A stretch of DNA of 64,000 nt from NCBI GenBank assembly GCA_026399015.1, contig JAPLRS010000040.1, forward strand, positions 164,626 to 228,625, in the 5' to 3' direction. The translations under genes and the position numbers were made by a program. The notes beneath the pieces are model-generated. The model saw only the letters and a list, made by a program, of their open reading frames with translations, ran no database searches and was not told the origin of the DNA. Source of the DNA: Methylococcales bacterium. GTDB taxonomy: Bacteria; Pseudomonadota; Gammaproteobacteria; Methylococcales; Methylomonadaceae. This document shows positions 38,773-48,272 of this stretch, piece after piece; the first letter of the stretch is position 1; each line of letters starts with the position of its first letter.

Positions 38773-39842
38773 TAGTAAATATGAGGCCTAAAAGCGGTGC
38801 TCACATTGGGGTAAAAGCGAATGTGAGTTTTATTATGTGGCAAGTCATGTTGGCGCTAATCCCTGCTACGGTATTTGGTTTATGGTTATTTGGTTGGCCG
38901 GCAATTAATTTGTTTATTGTTACATTGTTGTCAGGCTTATTATTTGAGGCAGTCTGTATTCGTTTACAGGGTAGGGCCGTTAAACCCGTTTTAATGGATG
39001 GATCTGCGCTTTTATCTGCATGGTTACTAGCCTTAACTTTGCCACCTTGGGCGCCTTGGTGGATAGGTGTTGTTGGTTCGGCTTTAGCTATCATTTTAGG
39101 TAAACAGGTTTATGGAGGCTTAGGTCAAAACTTGTTTAATCCAGCTATGCTTGCCAGGGTGGCTTTGTTGATTTCATTTCCTATTGAGATGACCACCTGG
39201 GCAAATGTATCACCGTTATTTTTTAGTCAATCACCTGGTTTAATTGAAAGTTGGCATATTACATTTAGCGGATTAGAAAATATAGACGCAAAAACAGGCG
39301 CAACTGTTTTGGGCATGATTAAAACAGAGTTCTCTCAACATCATGTTTTGTCAGAAATATTGCAAGACTATTCTGGATTTGGCAATTTTATTGGCTGGGC
39401 CAGAGGCAGTTTAGGAGAAACCTCTGTGTTGTTAATCGGTTTGGGCGGACTGTGGTTGATGCGACAAGGTATTATTCAATGGCATATTCCGTTTTCCTTA
39501 TTGGGCTCCGTCGTTATTTTGGCCAGTATTTTTCATTTAATTGATGACCAGCATTTTATTAGCCCTTTATTACATTTAAGTTCGGGTGGATTGGTGTTAG
39601 TGGCCTTCTTTATAGCGACTGATTATGTGACTTCACCTAATACCCAAGCGGGTCAAATTGTATTTGGGATGGGTTGCGGTGTGTTAATTTTTGTTATTAG
39701 AACTTGGGGGGCTTATCCAGAGGGTTCAGGATTTGCCGTTCTGTTAATGAATTCAGCGACACCTTTAATTGATTATTACATTAAGCCCAGAATATATGGT
39801 CGAGATCGCCAAGGTAAACCTTTGGAAATTCCAAAGTCTTAA
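38769..39842 (+). CDS. rnfD: Rnf electron transport complex subunit D
   Basis: Integral membrane flavin subunit of 357 residues with about eight to ten helices. The covalent FMN motif TGAT lies near residue 180 in DAKTGATVLG, matching the SGAT-type sites of RnfD/NqrB. The start overlaps rnfC by 4 bp. Confidence 0.94.
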   Translation: MIVNMRPKSGAHIGVKANVSFIMWQVMLALIPATVFGLWLFGWPAINLFIVTLLSGLLFEAVCIRLQGRAVKPVLMDGSALLSAWLLALTLPPWAPWWIGVVGSALAIILGKQVYGGLGQNLFNPAMLARVALLISFPIEMTTWANVSPLFFSQSPGLIESWHITFSGLENIDAKTGATVLGMIKTEFSQHHVLSEILQDYSGFGNFIGWARGSLGETSVLLIGLGGLWLMRQGIIQWHIPFSLLGSVVILASIFHLIDDQHFISPLLHLSSGGLVLVAFFIATDYVTSPNTQAGQIVFGMGCGVLIFVIRTWGAYPEGSGFAVLLMNSATPLIDYYIKPRIYGRDRQGKPLEIPKS

Positions 39843-39884
39843 GCCATGGCAAACGCTATAAGCAAGTAAATATAGAGTGAAATC

Positions 39885-40595
39885 ATGAATATTAAACCTG
39901 AGACGATAGATTACTGGCGTACTAAATGGCTCACTTTTGTCACATTTTTAAAAGCTTGGTTAGAACCATCAAATTTGGCGGGTTTAAGACCCAAGTTAGA
40001 GTTTCAGACAGGTGTGTTGGCTGGGTTTTCTTTAATCGCAAGTGTGTTATTGGGGGTAACTAATTGCAGTACTCAAGGCACGATTCAGCAACGCTTAGAT
40101 GAAGATTTAAAGAAGTCATTAGAAGAAGTGGTACCTGCTAGTTATTATGATAATGACATCTTGCAAGATACTCTTTCAATACCATCGGCTGAGTTTAATA
40201 TTGGAGCAAAGGACACCTTGGTTTATCTAGCAAAAAAATCTGGCAAGGTGACCGCGGTATGTTTCAAGTTTATTGCACCTGATGGATATTCGGGAGCCAT
40301 TAATATGATTTTAGGGGTCGATAGTGCCGGAAATATTCTGGGGGTTCGGGTACTTAATCATAAAGAAACGCCAGGTTTGGGGGACAAAATAGAAGTGGCA
40401 AAATCAGATTGGATTCTAAATTTTGTCGGGCGATCTTTAGATAATTTAAACCCTGCCCAATGGGCTGTAAAAAAAGACGGTGGGGTATTCGATCAATTTG
40501 CTGGTGCCACGATTACGCCTAGAAAATCTGTACAAGCCACTTACCGAGCCTTGCAATTATTTAAAGCTAAGCATGCACAACTCATTAACCAATAG
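39885..40595 (+). CDS. rnfG: Rnf electron transport complex subunit G
   Basis: Subunit of 236 residues with one N-terminal membrane helix (about 45-62) and a periplasmic flavin domain. The FMN-attachment motif is AGATITPR (about residue 208), preceded by LNHKETPGLGDKIE. Normal length for the family, and the position between rnfD and rnfE is standard. Confidence 0.94.
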   Translation: MNIKPETIDYWRTKWLTFVTFLKAWLEPSNLAGLRPKLEFQTGVLAGFSLIASVLLGVTNCSTQGTIQQRLDEDLKKSLEEVVPASYYDNDILQDTLSIPSAEFNIGAKDTLVYLAKKSGKVTAVCFKFIAPDGYSGAINMILGVDSAGNILGVRVLNHKETPGLGDKIEVAKSDWILNFVGRSLDNLNPAQWAVKKDGGVFDQFAGATITPRKSVQATYRALQLFKAKHAQLINQ

Positions 40596-40606
40596 GAGCG
40601 TAATGT

Positions 40607-41284
40607 ATGTCAGACATTTATCGTAGAATCGCTGCTGATGGTATTTGGAATAACAATATTGTCTTTGGGCAAAATTTGGCTTTATGTCCTTTGTTAGCCG
40701 TAACGGGAACCGCCACCAATGGATTAGGGATGGGCTTGGCGACACTGGTGGTTATTATTGCTTCTAATGGCTTAATTTCTGTGGCCAGACATTTAATTCC
40801 GGGTGAAATTCGTATCCCAGTCTTTGTGTTATTGATTGCAGCTTTAGTGACCTTAGTTGATATTTTAATGAATGCTTGGGCACATGAACTTTATAAGGTT
40901 TTGGGATTATTTATAGCCCTGATTGTGACTAACTGCGCCCTATTAGGGCGAGCAGAATCCTTTGCCTCAAAGCAACCGGTCAAGTTAGCGTTATGGGATG
41001 GCTTGATGATGGGTTTAGGATTTTTATTAGTGTTAGTTGCTTTAGGTGCGGCAAGAGAAATAAGTGCCTCAGGTACTTTATTTGCCAATGCCTCTTTGTT
41101 ATTAGGTGAGTCATTTAAGTTTTTAGAAGTAACCGTTATACCCAATTACAAAGGTTTTTTGTTAATGGCCTTACCACCCGGTGGCTTTATTATGATGGCC
41201 TTTATTATTGTCGGAAAACGCATGATTGATATTGCTGTGGCGGCAAGAAAAAAACCTGTTGAGATAAAGGAGAATTGCTTATGA
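40607..41284 (+). CDS. rnfE: Rnf electron transport complex subunit E
   Basis: Integral membrane subunit of 225 residues, paralogous to RnfA, with the ALCPLLAVTGTATNGLGMG and VTNCALLGRAE half-helix motifs. The end overlaps the rnfH start (ATGA). Confidence 0.95.
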   Translation: MSDIYRRIAADGIWNNNIVFGQNLALCPLLAVTGTATNGLGMGLATLVVIIASNGLISVARHLIPGEIRIPVFVLLIAALVTLVDILMNAWAHELYKVLGLFIALIVTNCALLGRAESFASKQPVKLALWDGLMMGLGFLLVLVALGAAREISASGTLFANASLLLGESFKFLEVTVIPNYKGFLLMALPPGGFIMMAFIIVGKRMIDIAVAARKKPVEIKENCL

Positions 41285-41541
41285 ATGTGGGTGTTTGCTA
41301 CGCTGAATCCGATAGACAATTATGGATGCGTTTAGAAGTGCCTGATGATAGTACCATTGAACAAGCGATTTTGTTATCTGGCGTATTAAAGTTGTATCCT
41401 GAGATTAATTTAAGTACTCAAAAAGTTGGCATATTTGGAAAAATATCACCTTTAGATACAACGGTAAAAGAAGGGGATAGGGTAGAGATATACCGTCAGA
41501 TTACGGCTGATCCACAAACTGTGCAACGCCGTCGGCGTTAA
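41281..41541 (+). CDS. rnfH: RnfH ubiquitin-like protein
   Basis: 86 residues with the beta-grasp fold pattern of the RnfH family: VGVCYAESDRQ, VPDDSTIEQAI, KVGIFGKISPLDTTVKEGDRVEIYRQ. The ATG at 41281 is chosen because AAAGGAG lies 8 bases upstream and it overlaps rnfE by the ATGA pattern; an in-frame TTG 6 bases earlier is less likely. Function in Rnf assembly is not established. Confidence 0.92.
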   Translation: MNVGVCYAESDRQLWMRLEVPDDSTIEQAILLSGVLKLYPEINLSTQKVGIFGKISPLDTTVKEGDRVEIYRQITADPQTVQRRRR

Positions 41542-41549
41542 TCAACATA

Positions 41550-41602
41550 AGCCAGTTGTTAACTGACGTATTTTGATGCATGACTCTTATAACAGTCTGG
41601 CT
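41550..41602. terminator. Inverted repeat between convergent rnfH and molbindin genes
   Basis: AGCCAGTTGTTA (41550-41561) pairs with TAACAGTCTGGCT (41590-41602) with one bulge and a long loop. It lies between convergent genes and could end both transcripts; there is no strong T-run. Confidence 0.5.
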
Positions 41603-41609
41603 GATTTGA

Positions 41610-42038
41610 TTAGTTTTCTACTGCTAAAATAACCGCACCCGCTTTAAATATCGCGGTTACTTCCGCGCCTTTTCTTAAACCTAGGGTTTCAACACTATCA
41701 TTAGTGACAGTCGCCGCTATAACTTCACCCCCACTTAATTCCATAATGATTTCTGCGTTAACCGCTCCCGCTTTAATCTCTGATATGGTGGTTTTTAATT
41801 GATTACGAGCCGATAGTTTGTAGTCTCCAAAATCTGAAACGATAATGATTTGGGGGGCTTTAACTAACGCTAAAATTTCAATGCCAATTTTTATATCTAG
41901 AGTTTCAAGTGATTCTTTGGTTATTGACGCGACGAGTTCTTCTCCACCATTTAAAGAGATAAAAACCTCAGCATTAACCGCACCGATAACAACATTGCTG
42001 ACAGTCCCATTAAACTGATTTCGTGCACTTGCTTTCAT
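41610..42038 (-). CDS. Molybdate-binding molbindin with two Mop domains
   Basis: 142 residues made of two Mop repeats (about 3-68 and 75-140): SARNQFNGTVSNVVIGAVNAEV and SARNQLKTTISEIKAGAVNAEI are plainly paralogous. Like ModG of A. vinelandii it should bind molybdate oxyanions and buffer the intracellular supply. It sits beside the Rnf operon on the opposite strand; the Mop domains of the ModE-like protein at 10.5 kb are the same fold. Confidence 0.9.
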   Translation of the reverse strand: MKASARNQFNGTVSNVVIGAVNAEVFISLNGGEELVASITKESLETLDIKIGIEILALVKAPQIIIVSDFGDYKLSARNQLKTTISEIKAGAVNAEIIMELSGGEVIAATVTNDSVETLGLRKGAEVTAIFKAGAVILAVEN

Positions 42039-42263
42039 AATGAATACCTTTTGTGGTGGTTAGTATTTATTGATATAAAGCGGCAATAGCTATTTGGGCA
42101 TGATGACGTTCTATATTTTTTATAACTTGTAAATTTGGTTTCGTTTTTAATGGTTCAGAGATGGTATTGGTAACTAGCAAGTAAACCAAACTCACATTAG
42201 TATATCCCATATCTTTTACATATTACGTAACTATAAAAAATACCAAAGATCGTCCAAATGAAG

Positions 42264-42587
42264 TTACACGACATCAAGGTTATAGTAATTATGGGCTTTT
42301 CTTCTGGCTAATAAATCATCTAAAACAACATAATCAGCGCCTATCTCTTGGGCTAACATCATGGCTTCAAGCTCACCGTTATGTAATTGGCCTAAAGCGC
42401 CTTTGACATAAGCTTGGCTTTCTCTGGAAATACTTTGTACATTTATAAAACTAGGCAAAATATAGCCATTTAATTCTTCAACAACTCCAGAAGAAACATA
42501 AACTTCGTCGATACAATCTGTTAAATGCTTAAGAGTATCAATTTTACTTAAGAAAATAATTGGACTCGTGTTTAATACTATTTTCAC
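42264..42587 (-). pseudogene. Truncated DUF3368 PIN-like toxin
   Basis: 107 codons starting from GTG. The PIN-like start LNTSPIIFLSK, LHNGELEAMMLAQEIGADYVVLDD and ARRKAHNYYNLDVV match DUF3368 proteins, but the usual C-terminal third (about 50 residues) is missing after DVV, where a stop and unrelated sequence follow. It sits 6 bp downstream of an antitoxin fragment, so this is a decayed toxin-antitoxin module. Confidence 0.7.
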
Positions 42588-42593
42588 AATAAA

Positions 42594-42869
42594 TTAAAGT
42601 TTAGTAACTGTCTCGATATCATCTAATACATTTTTATCATCAAAGATATAACCTTGGCTAAAATGTTCTTTTAACCTTGTATTAACCCCGTCAAAATCTA
42701 ATCCAGCCATATAAGCCGCAGTTGAAAAACTTATCTTTCTTGCATGGTACAAACTAGCTGCCAAAAAGAACTCAACTGCATTAGTACCTAATGGATGTAA
42801 TATTTCATCGAAATCAGGTTGAAGTTGTATTTGCGTATAGACTAATGGTATTAGATGGACAGATTTATA
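42594..42869 (-). pseudogene. UPF0175-like antitoxin fragment lacking a start codon
   Basis: An open frame of about 91 codons ends in TAA just before the DUF3368 gene. It reads VEFFLAASLYHARKISFSTA, then AYMAGLDFDGVNTRLKEH, typical of UPF0175 antitoxins that precede DUF3368 toxins. No ATG or GTG exists in the upstream part of the frame, and the in-frame stop is at 42870, so the N-terminus is probably lost. Confidence 0.55.
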
Positions 42870-43038
42870 TTAACTGTAGTTTACCTGATAGCTGGTAAAA
42901 TCAACTACTTTTACTTTGATAGTGTTTAAATCTATTCAAATTTCGCATGAAAAAACCTATCATCCTATACGCCCAGAATAAAAGTCAGCCAAAGACAGTG
43001 GCAAATCGATATATTAAATAAGATTAAGACTTCATTTA

Positions 43039-44322
43039 TTAAATTAAGAGATACTCACTTAACACCTTGCAAATATCACGTTGCCATTCTTGTAGGTTAT
43101 CTTCTGTTTTTAGCGGAATCACGCTACAAGTATTATCGGGTTCTTCAGTATTTTTATTTGGCGGCTTAATATAGGCCCCCTTTATCTCTTTAGTATCACC
43201 ATTTGAACTGGGATAAATTAATGCCACCCGCTTTGCATTAAAGTATTCATGGTAAACATACATCTGCCTCAAATCATCAGGCGATGGATTATAACCATTT
43301 AGATTCTTCCATTTTGTATCAAGCACAACGCAATTATCAGTATTTTGATTAATAACAATATCGGGGCGCATCATTGATGTTTGTCCACCCACTGGCTTCC
43401 AAAATGGCTTGGATTGTTGTGCAGAAATAGCTTCAATACCGAGATTAGTTTTATATTTACGTAAACTTACAAAAACAAACCGCTCCCACAGCACATTCAT
43501 ATCAAACATCAACGCTAAAACATTATTTCTGCCAGTAACAATATCAGGGTGATAATTGAGTAAAAGTAACTTTGCTATATCAATAGATTGTTTATAAGAC
43601 TGTGTCTTTCTACTAAAAACGAGCTTATCAAAAGTAGCTTTAGTTACTTTGATATCAGGCATTTCTGGGAATTGAAGTAACAAAGAGCTGATACGACCAT
43701 GCAACTCGGAGTTTGTATTAATTTGCTTTAGAAGTTTTAGCGCTTTATACAAAATATGATGCAACTTATGATCTACATCATAGGTTGTATGATGTACATA
43801 GAATCGCTCTTGATGGGTCAGGTTTTGCTGTATATGTTTGCCAAACTGCAGATTACCTTTCAAAGCAGTTACATTTGCCTCTTTTTTGCGATATTGTTTA
43901 GTCAATCCACTGTGTAATAAATACTCTACTTCTTTAATAAACAGCGCAAAATATAGATCAAGAATCGAGTTAGCTTTTAGTTTTAGCGAACTATCACTAG
44001 TTGAATGTACGTCAAATAATCCAACAGCAGTTAGCATCTTGATCAAAATAGCTTGCCACTTTCTTTTATTTTCTTCGGACTCATTTGACGAATTATCGGC
44101 TTTAGGTAATACCTCAATAATTGTATTACCAATCTGTATTACTCCGACAAACTCATTAAACTTTACGCCATTATTTATTAACGAGTAATAAGGCACTCCG
44201 TTTTCACCGTAGTATCGTTGCAGAGCATCAAGGGTATTTTTATCAAAAGTTATACCTTCTATAACTTGATCTAGCTTAATCGATTGATGCTCAAAAACTC
44301 GGATGAGCTTATTATTCGCCAT
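43039..44322 (-). CDS. mcrC: McrC-like nuclease subunit of a McrBC-type system
   Basis: 427 residues. The N-terminus is a McrC-type domain with the region GVIQIGNTIIEVLPKAD; the C-terminal PD-(D/E)xK nuclease core is MMRPDIVI followed by CVVLDTKWK. Its start overlaps the mcrB stop by 11 bp, so the two are coupled. McrBC systems cut modified foreign DNA. The pair lies between rnf and nifENX as a defence insertion. Confidence 0.88.
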   Translation of the reverse strand: MANNKLIRVFEHQSIKLDQVIEGITFDKNTLDALQRYYGENGVPYYSLINNGVKFNEFVGVIQIGNTIIEVLPKADNSSNESEENKRKWQAILIKMLTAVGLFDVHSTSDSSLKLKANSILDLYFALFIKEVEYLLHSGLTKQYRKKEANVTALKGNLQFGKHIQQNLTHQERFYVHHTTYDVDHKLHHILYKALKLLKQINTNSELHGRISSLLLQFPEMPDIKVTKATFDKLVFSRKTQSYKQSIDIAKLLLLNYHPDIVTGRNNVLALMFDMNVLWERFVFVSLRKYKTNLGIEAISAQQSKPFWKPVGGQTSMMRPDIVINQNTDNCVVLDTKWKNLNGYNPSPDDLRQMYVYHEYFNAKRVALIYPSSNGDTKEIKGAYIKPPNKNTEEPDNTCSVIPLKTEDNLQEWQRDICKVLSEYLLI

Positions 44323-46537
44323 TAGCTTTTTTATTTAACAAAGTTTTAATAGCTTCACTAAAAGTCACATCTGACGCTGTACCAATCTCAAACGACTTTA
44401 TTTTATAAATAATTCTGTCTGAAAAATCATTGGCATCCGCATAGTCAAAATTTGCAAATAACTGTTTAGTAGACTCTTCATTCTCAATAAAAACAAACCC
44501 ATTACCCAATACCAAACCGATCTTGCCATAGTCACCAAAAAAATACTCTTGTAACAAGGGTATGATTTTATTTTGAAATGCCAACTTTAAATCATCTAAT
44601 GATTCAACAGAAATAAAGTAACTATGGCCAATTTGATGATCTTTATCTAAAAGCATTTCAATACGTCGGTTTATGACTTCAAGAAGACGCGGTAAATTAA
44701 TATCACCTCTTGGTGATGACAGGTTTCCATTTGAAACTTTAAGCACACCATCAGTTCGAATTAATTCAGGTTTCGGTGGCATTTCTTCAAAGCAAAAGCG
44801 TCTTCGTAATGCAGCATCTAAAGCCTCCACACTTCTATCAGCTGTATTCATTGTGCCAACAATATAAAGGTTAGATGGAACGCCAAATAATTGTTTACTA
44901 TAAGGCAGAGTGATCTTAAGGTCTTCACCAGCCCCTAATCGTTTATCTTCTTCAATGAGTGTAATAAGTTCGCCAAAAATCTGAGATACATTACCGCGGT
45001 TAATTTCATCAATTATTAAAACAACGGGTTTTGCATTTCTACCATAAAGTTTTATTGAATCATCATAAACGCCAGCTTTATATTTTTTCTGTATTTCAAT
45101 TTCATCGAATTCAACAAATTTCTCATCAGTATCTTTTATTTCTGGTGTGTAACTTTGTTCAAATAACTTTAACCCATTAAAAACAGCATAGAACTCAGTA
45201 ATACGGGGCGTAATCTGAACGGCGTCTTTTACTTGTTCTAATCGAGTGATTTCCTCTATGTTCTTAAATTTATCGTATAACTTTTGTAAATTTTCTTTTG
45301 TAAGCGGAGCAGAGCCCTTAGCTCTTGAGTTTTTAGCTCTTGCAATTATGGAGTCATTAGTATTTATTTCTTTAACCTCTGTTTCTTTCCCTGTCAGGCT
45401 TTTATAAACAGGTGGGGTGTTATTTTCAATTTGCTCTTGAATTGAATCTATAAATGCATTGTATAAATCATCAAAAGTATATTTGCTTGGCTGTTCTTTA
45501 AGCTTATAACAATTATATGCCGCTATGGCGCATGCTTTTTTAAATACCCCTGAAGCTATACTGTAAGAAACCTGATTATTTTCATGATCGTCTATTAAAT
45601 TTGGCTTTATACCTTCTATGAAATCTTCATAACTCATACTCTGATGAAAGGTAGTAAATACAATTTGACCTTCCTCCATAAGCCTATTAAATTCCATTTT
45701 TATTTCTTCCCTTGATTGATGCAAATCAAAACTCGGATTGGATATTGAGATAGCTTTATTAACTGTGTTGTATGTTTTACCTGTGCCCGGAGGGCCATAT
45801 AAAATTGTATTTAAACTTATTTTCATTGTTAATTTTTCAGTCGACTCAGGAGTTGAGGTTAAATTTATTTTAGATTCAGACTTATTCTTTTTATTATGTT
45901 TATTGTATTCAATTAATTTCGGATAAATAGCTTTAGAATTGTCATTGCGAGTATTTTGAAAATCAGGATCTGATAACTTTTCATTAACTAAAAATTGATT
46001 TAATTTTTTAAGAGCTCCTCCAATGACATTATTATCAGCGAATGGATGCACATTATCTAAAACATTATTATTTTTAATATTGACCGGGATGTAATATCGA
46101 TATGCATATATTAATTGACCTTTATTAAGTTTACTTTCACCTGTCCAATGCGACCAGTTGACCCATTGATCATTTAGCATCTCAGGCTCTGTTATAAAAA
46201 CATTATCCATACTTTCAAGATAAGATAAATCTGCCCATAAATAAATATTACGACTCATGCCGCAAAGGCCAATTCTAGGGATGGAAGGAAAAGAAGGGTT
46301 TTGTATGTTAAAGCCATTATTGCATCGACCAGTTATGATTAATGGTTCCCCAAACGTTTTTGGACTACTGTGATCCATGTTTGGCATCAATTCTGTCAGT
46401 CGATAGATGGTGCGTCGTAAATCCTCAAGATCAATCTTTTCTTTATTTGCATGGTCAATAGTTAACTGACTACAGTAGTTTTTTTTAAAATCTTCATTGT
46501 TTGTTAATAACGAATTTCTATCCTGATCTGTCCACAT
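44312..46537 (-). CDS. mcrB: McrB-like AAA+ GTPase
   Basis: 741 residues. Residues 1-230 form an N-terminal domain of unknown fold (likely target recognition). The AAA+ motor has Walker A GPPGTGKT (about 253-260), the QSMSYEDFIEGIKP segment, Walker B VLIIDEINRGN, and the McrB signature MNTADRSVEALDAALRRRF. McrB proteins use GTP and drive the McrC nuclease. A perfect palindrome lies 65 bp upstream. Codons are AT-rich like the rest of the island. Confidence 0.88.
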   Translation of the reverse strand: MWTDQDRNSLLTNNEDFKKNYCSQLTIDHANKEKIDLEDLRRTIYRLTELMPNMDHSSPKTFGEPLIITGRCNNGFNIQNPSFPSIPRIGLCGMSRNIYLWADLSYLESMDNVFITEPEMLNDQWVNWSHWTGESKLNKGQLIYAYRYYIPVNIKNNNVLDNVHPFADNNVIGGALKKLNQFLVNEKLSDPDFQNTRNDNSKAIYPKLIEYNKHNKKNKSESKINLTSTPESTEKLTMKISLNTILYGPPGTGKTYNTVNKAISISNPSFDLHQSREEIKMEFNRLMEEGQIVFTTFHQSMSYEDFIEGIKPNLIDDHENNQVSYSIASGVFKKACAIAAYNCYKLKEQPSKYTFDDLYNAFIDSIQEQIENNTPPVYKSLTGKETEVKEINTNDSIIARAKNSRAKGSAPLTKENLQKLYDKFKNIEEITRLEQVKDAVQITPRITEFYAVFNGLKLFEQSYTPEIKDTDEKFVEFDEIEIQKKYKAGVYDDSIKLYGRNAKPVVLIIDEINRGNVSQIFGELITLIEEDKRLGAGEDLKITLPYSKQLFGVPSNLYIVGTMNTADRSVEALDAALRRRFCFEEMPPKPELIRTDGVLKVSNGNLSSPRGDINLPRLLEVINRRIEMLLDKDHQIGHSYFISVESLDDLKLAFQNKIIPLLQEYFFGDYGKIGLVLGNGFVFIENEESTKQLFANFDYADANDFSDRIIYKIKSFEIGTASDVTFSEAIKTLLNKKANGE

Positions 46538-46601
46538 TGTGTTTTCCTAATTATTTAATTTACTTTTTTATAAGCATTTATTTAAACTCCGGCATGTAAA
46601 T

Positions 46602-46628
46602 AATATACAAGATACTATCTTGTATATT
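46602..46628. promoter_or_regulatory. Perfect 27-bp dyad upstream of mcrB
   Basis: 13-bp arms AATATACAAGATA and TATCTTGTATATT around a single central C. With a one-base centre it cannot form a normal hairpin loop, so a dimeric protein operator is more likely. No regulator gene is adjacent. Confidence 0.7.
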
Positions 46629-47125
46629 AAGCTTATGTTTTATTGGCCATTATATTAGCTATACAAAATCATCTACTAAATAATAAATTAAAATAATCTT
46701 TTGCCAAATATAATATTAGAATTATTTTTATATTCGTTTTATCCCAAAGTCTAAGGCTTCCTTATTACTGCAATTAAGTCATTTAAAAGAACTACTAATC
46801 GATTGAGTATTTCGATATTCTTTTAATGATTTCAGGATCATTTAAATCTATTTCATCATCTAAGGGCGTTTCACAATCACCTAAAGGTACTTCCAAATTT
46901 TAATTGTTCATGAATAAACTACAGAATCATTTTATTCTATTGTCATTATTTACCTCCATTTTGCTAATGGCGATATTGTCTAATAGTTTGACGACAGTTT
47001 GTGACTCTTAATGCCGTATTGATAGATTTTAATTATTTTAGCGAATGCAAAACGGGTTCTTAAATAAAATCCTATATTTTTCAGAATGATAAGCTGATAT
47101 TAAACATCGATTATCAAAAAATTAC
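46629..47125. other. AT-rich gap with possible short ORF remnant
   Basis: No gene I can support. On the minus strand a short frame from 46911 to 46795 has an acidic, protein-like C-terminus (LEVPLGDCETPLDDEIDLND) but an in-frame TAA after three codons; it may be a remnant or chance. Confidence 0.3.
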
Positions 47126-47480
47126 CCGCGGATACGCCACGCGACTCACGGCTGAAACATTCAATATAAATATAAGAAACGCGATTCGCCGTTACCCTCC
47201 GCAATAATCTAATCTAAACCATCAATCCGCGGTTGCCATCAGTTTTTCGCGGATCGGAGAACTCCAATAATTTTTTAGCGCGCGCGATCCGCGAATTTAA
47301 GGCTTCGATCCGCGCCTGAGATATCAAATCTTCTAATACGTTAAAGTATTCGCCTATCACTTATCGAATGGGAATATGTTTTGCCCCATCCGCGGATTGT
47401 TATTTTTTTTTCGTGTGCTTTTGAGTTTGCATTCGCGTTTCGCGCGCGCCAACCGCGGGTTTAACCTTCTATCCGCGGCT
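47126..47480. repeat. Cluster of CGCGG/CCGCG motifs
   Basis: In 355 bp there are at least eight CCGCG or CGCGG cores: 47126, 47227, 47248, 47289, 47310, 47390, 47453 and 47473. Several occur as ATCCGCGG or GATCCGCG, and ATCCGCGGAT (47388-47397) is a perfect 10-bp palindrome. The surrounding DNA is AT-rich and CGCG is otherwise rare, so this is a sharp composition break. No gene is visible across it. Confidence 0.65.
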
Positions 47481-47804
47481 CGCAGTTGCTATAATCGAAA
47501 ACAAACTTCCTATCGGCGAAATTAATGGATTATCTTCCTCTCGCACAAGCCATTGGCGAGAAACGCACAGCACTTTATTTTCACCTAAGCCATACGCCTA
47601 TAGAAAATAGGCCTTATTGTTTCTACAATCCTTAAGTTTTGGCAGGATGGCAATCACGGTTTTAATATTTGTTTAGCGGTTAGAGTTTTACGTATTATTT
47701 ATACGCAAGGTATAAGCAATAACGATATCTGTTTGCGCGTTCTTTTTGAGAAAAATGCTATACAATTTAATATCAAAAATCGGTTTACATTAGGCTTTCT
47801 GAAA

Positions 47805-48272
47805 ATGATCAAAATAAGACCTGCAGTCACATCTGATATTCCTCAATTAGTGCTGTTATTAGAGGCTTTGTTTTCTATAGAGGCTGATTTTTTAATTGAT
47901 TATGACAAGCAAGCTACGGGTTTGGATTTATTAATAAACAGTAGTAAAGATTGTGTTTGGGTAGCTGAGGTGGGTGGGATCGATCAAGTTGTAGGTATGT
48001 GCAGTCTACAAACTATGATTTCGACTGCAGAAGGCGGCCTTGTCGGGTTACTTGAAGATTTGATTGTTTCAGTTGAGTATCGTCAGCAAGGCATTGCCAC
48101 AAAATTATTATCTGAAGCAATTCGCTGGGCTAAAGAACATGGCCTTAAGCGTTTACAGTTATTGGCTGATAAAAATAATGTGGATGCTTTAGCGTTTTAT
48201 CACACACAAAACTGGCAAAAAACGCAGTTGATTGGTTTAAGGTATGTCGGTTCGGAGCTTTTACTTAGATGA
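47805..48272 (+). CDS. GNAT-family N-acetyltransferase
   Basis: 155 residues. The acetyl-CoA loop is in EDLIVSVEYRQQGIATKLL (about 85-103), with IRPAVTSDIPQLVLLLEALF at the start. The ATG at 47805 is preferred to a start 72 bases upstream because GNAT similarity begins there. It overlaps the downstream tag gene by 4 bp (ATGA), so they are co-translated. Substrate unknown. Confidence 0.85.
   Translation: MIKIRPAVTSDIPQLVLLLEALFSIEADFLIDYDKQATGLDLLINSSKDCVWVAEVGGIDQVVGMCSLQTMISTAEGGLVGLLEDLIVSVEYRQQGIATKLLSEAIRWAKEHGLKRLQLLADKNNVDALAFYHTQNWQKTQLIGLRYVGSELLLR

Noticed and set aside
46795..46911. Acidic short ORF on the minus strand
   Set aside because: An in-frame stop follows the third codon and there is no start with a ribosome site; it may be a remnant but cannot be supported.
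47525..47635. 36-codon ORF beginning MDYLPLAQAIGEKR
   Set aside because: No ribosome site, no recognisable family and no conserved length; only six residues resemble siroheme synthase starts, which is not enough.
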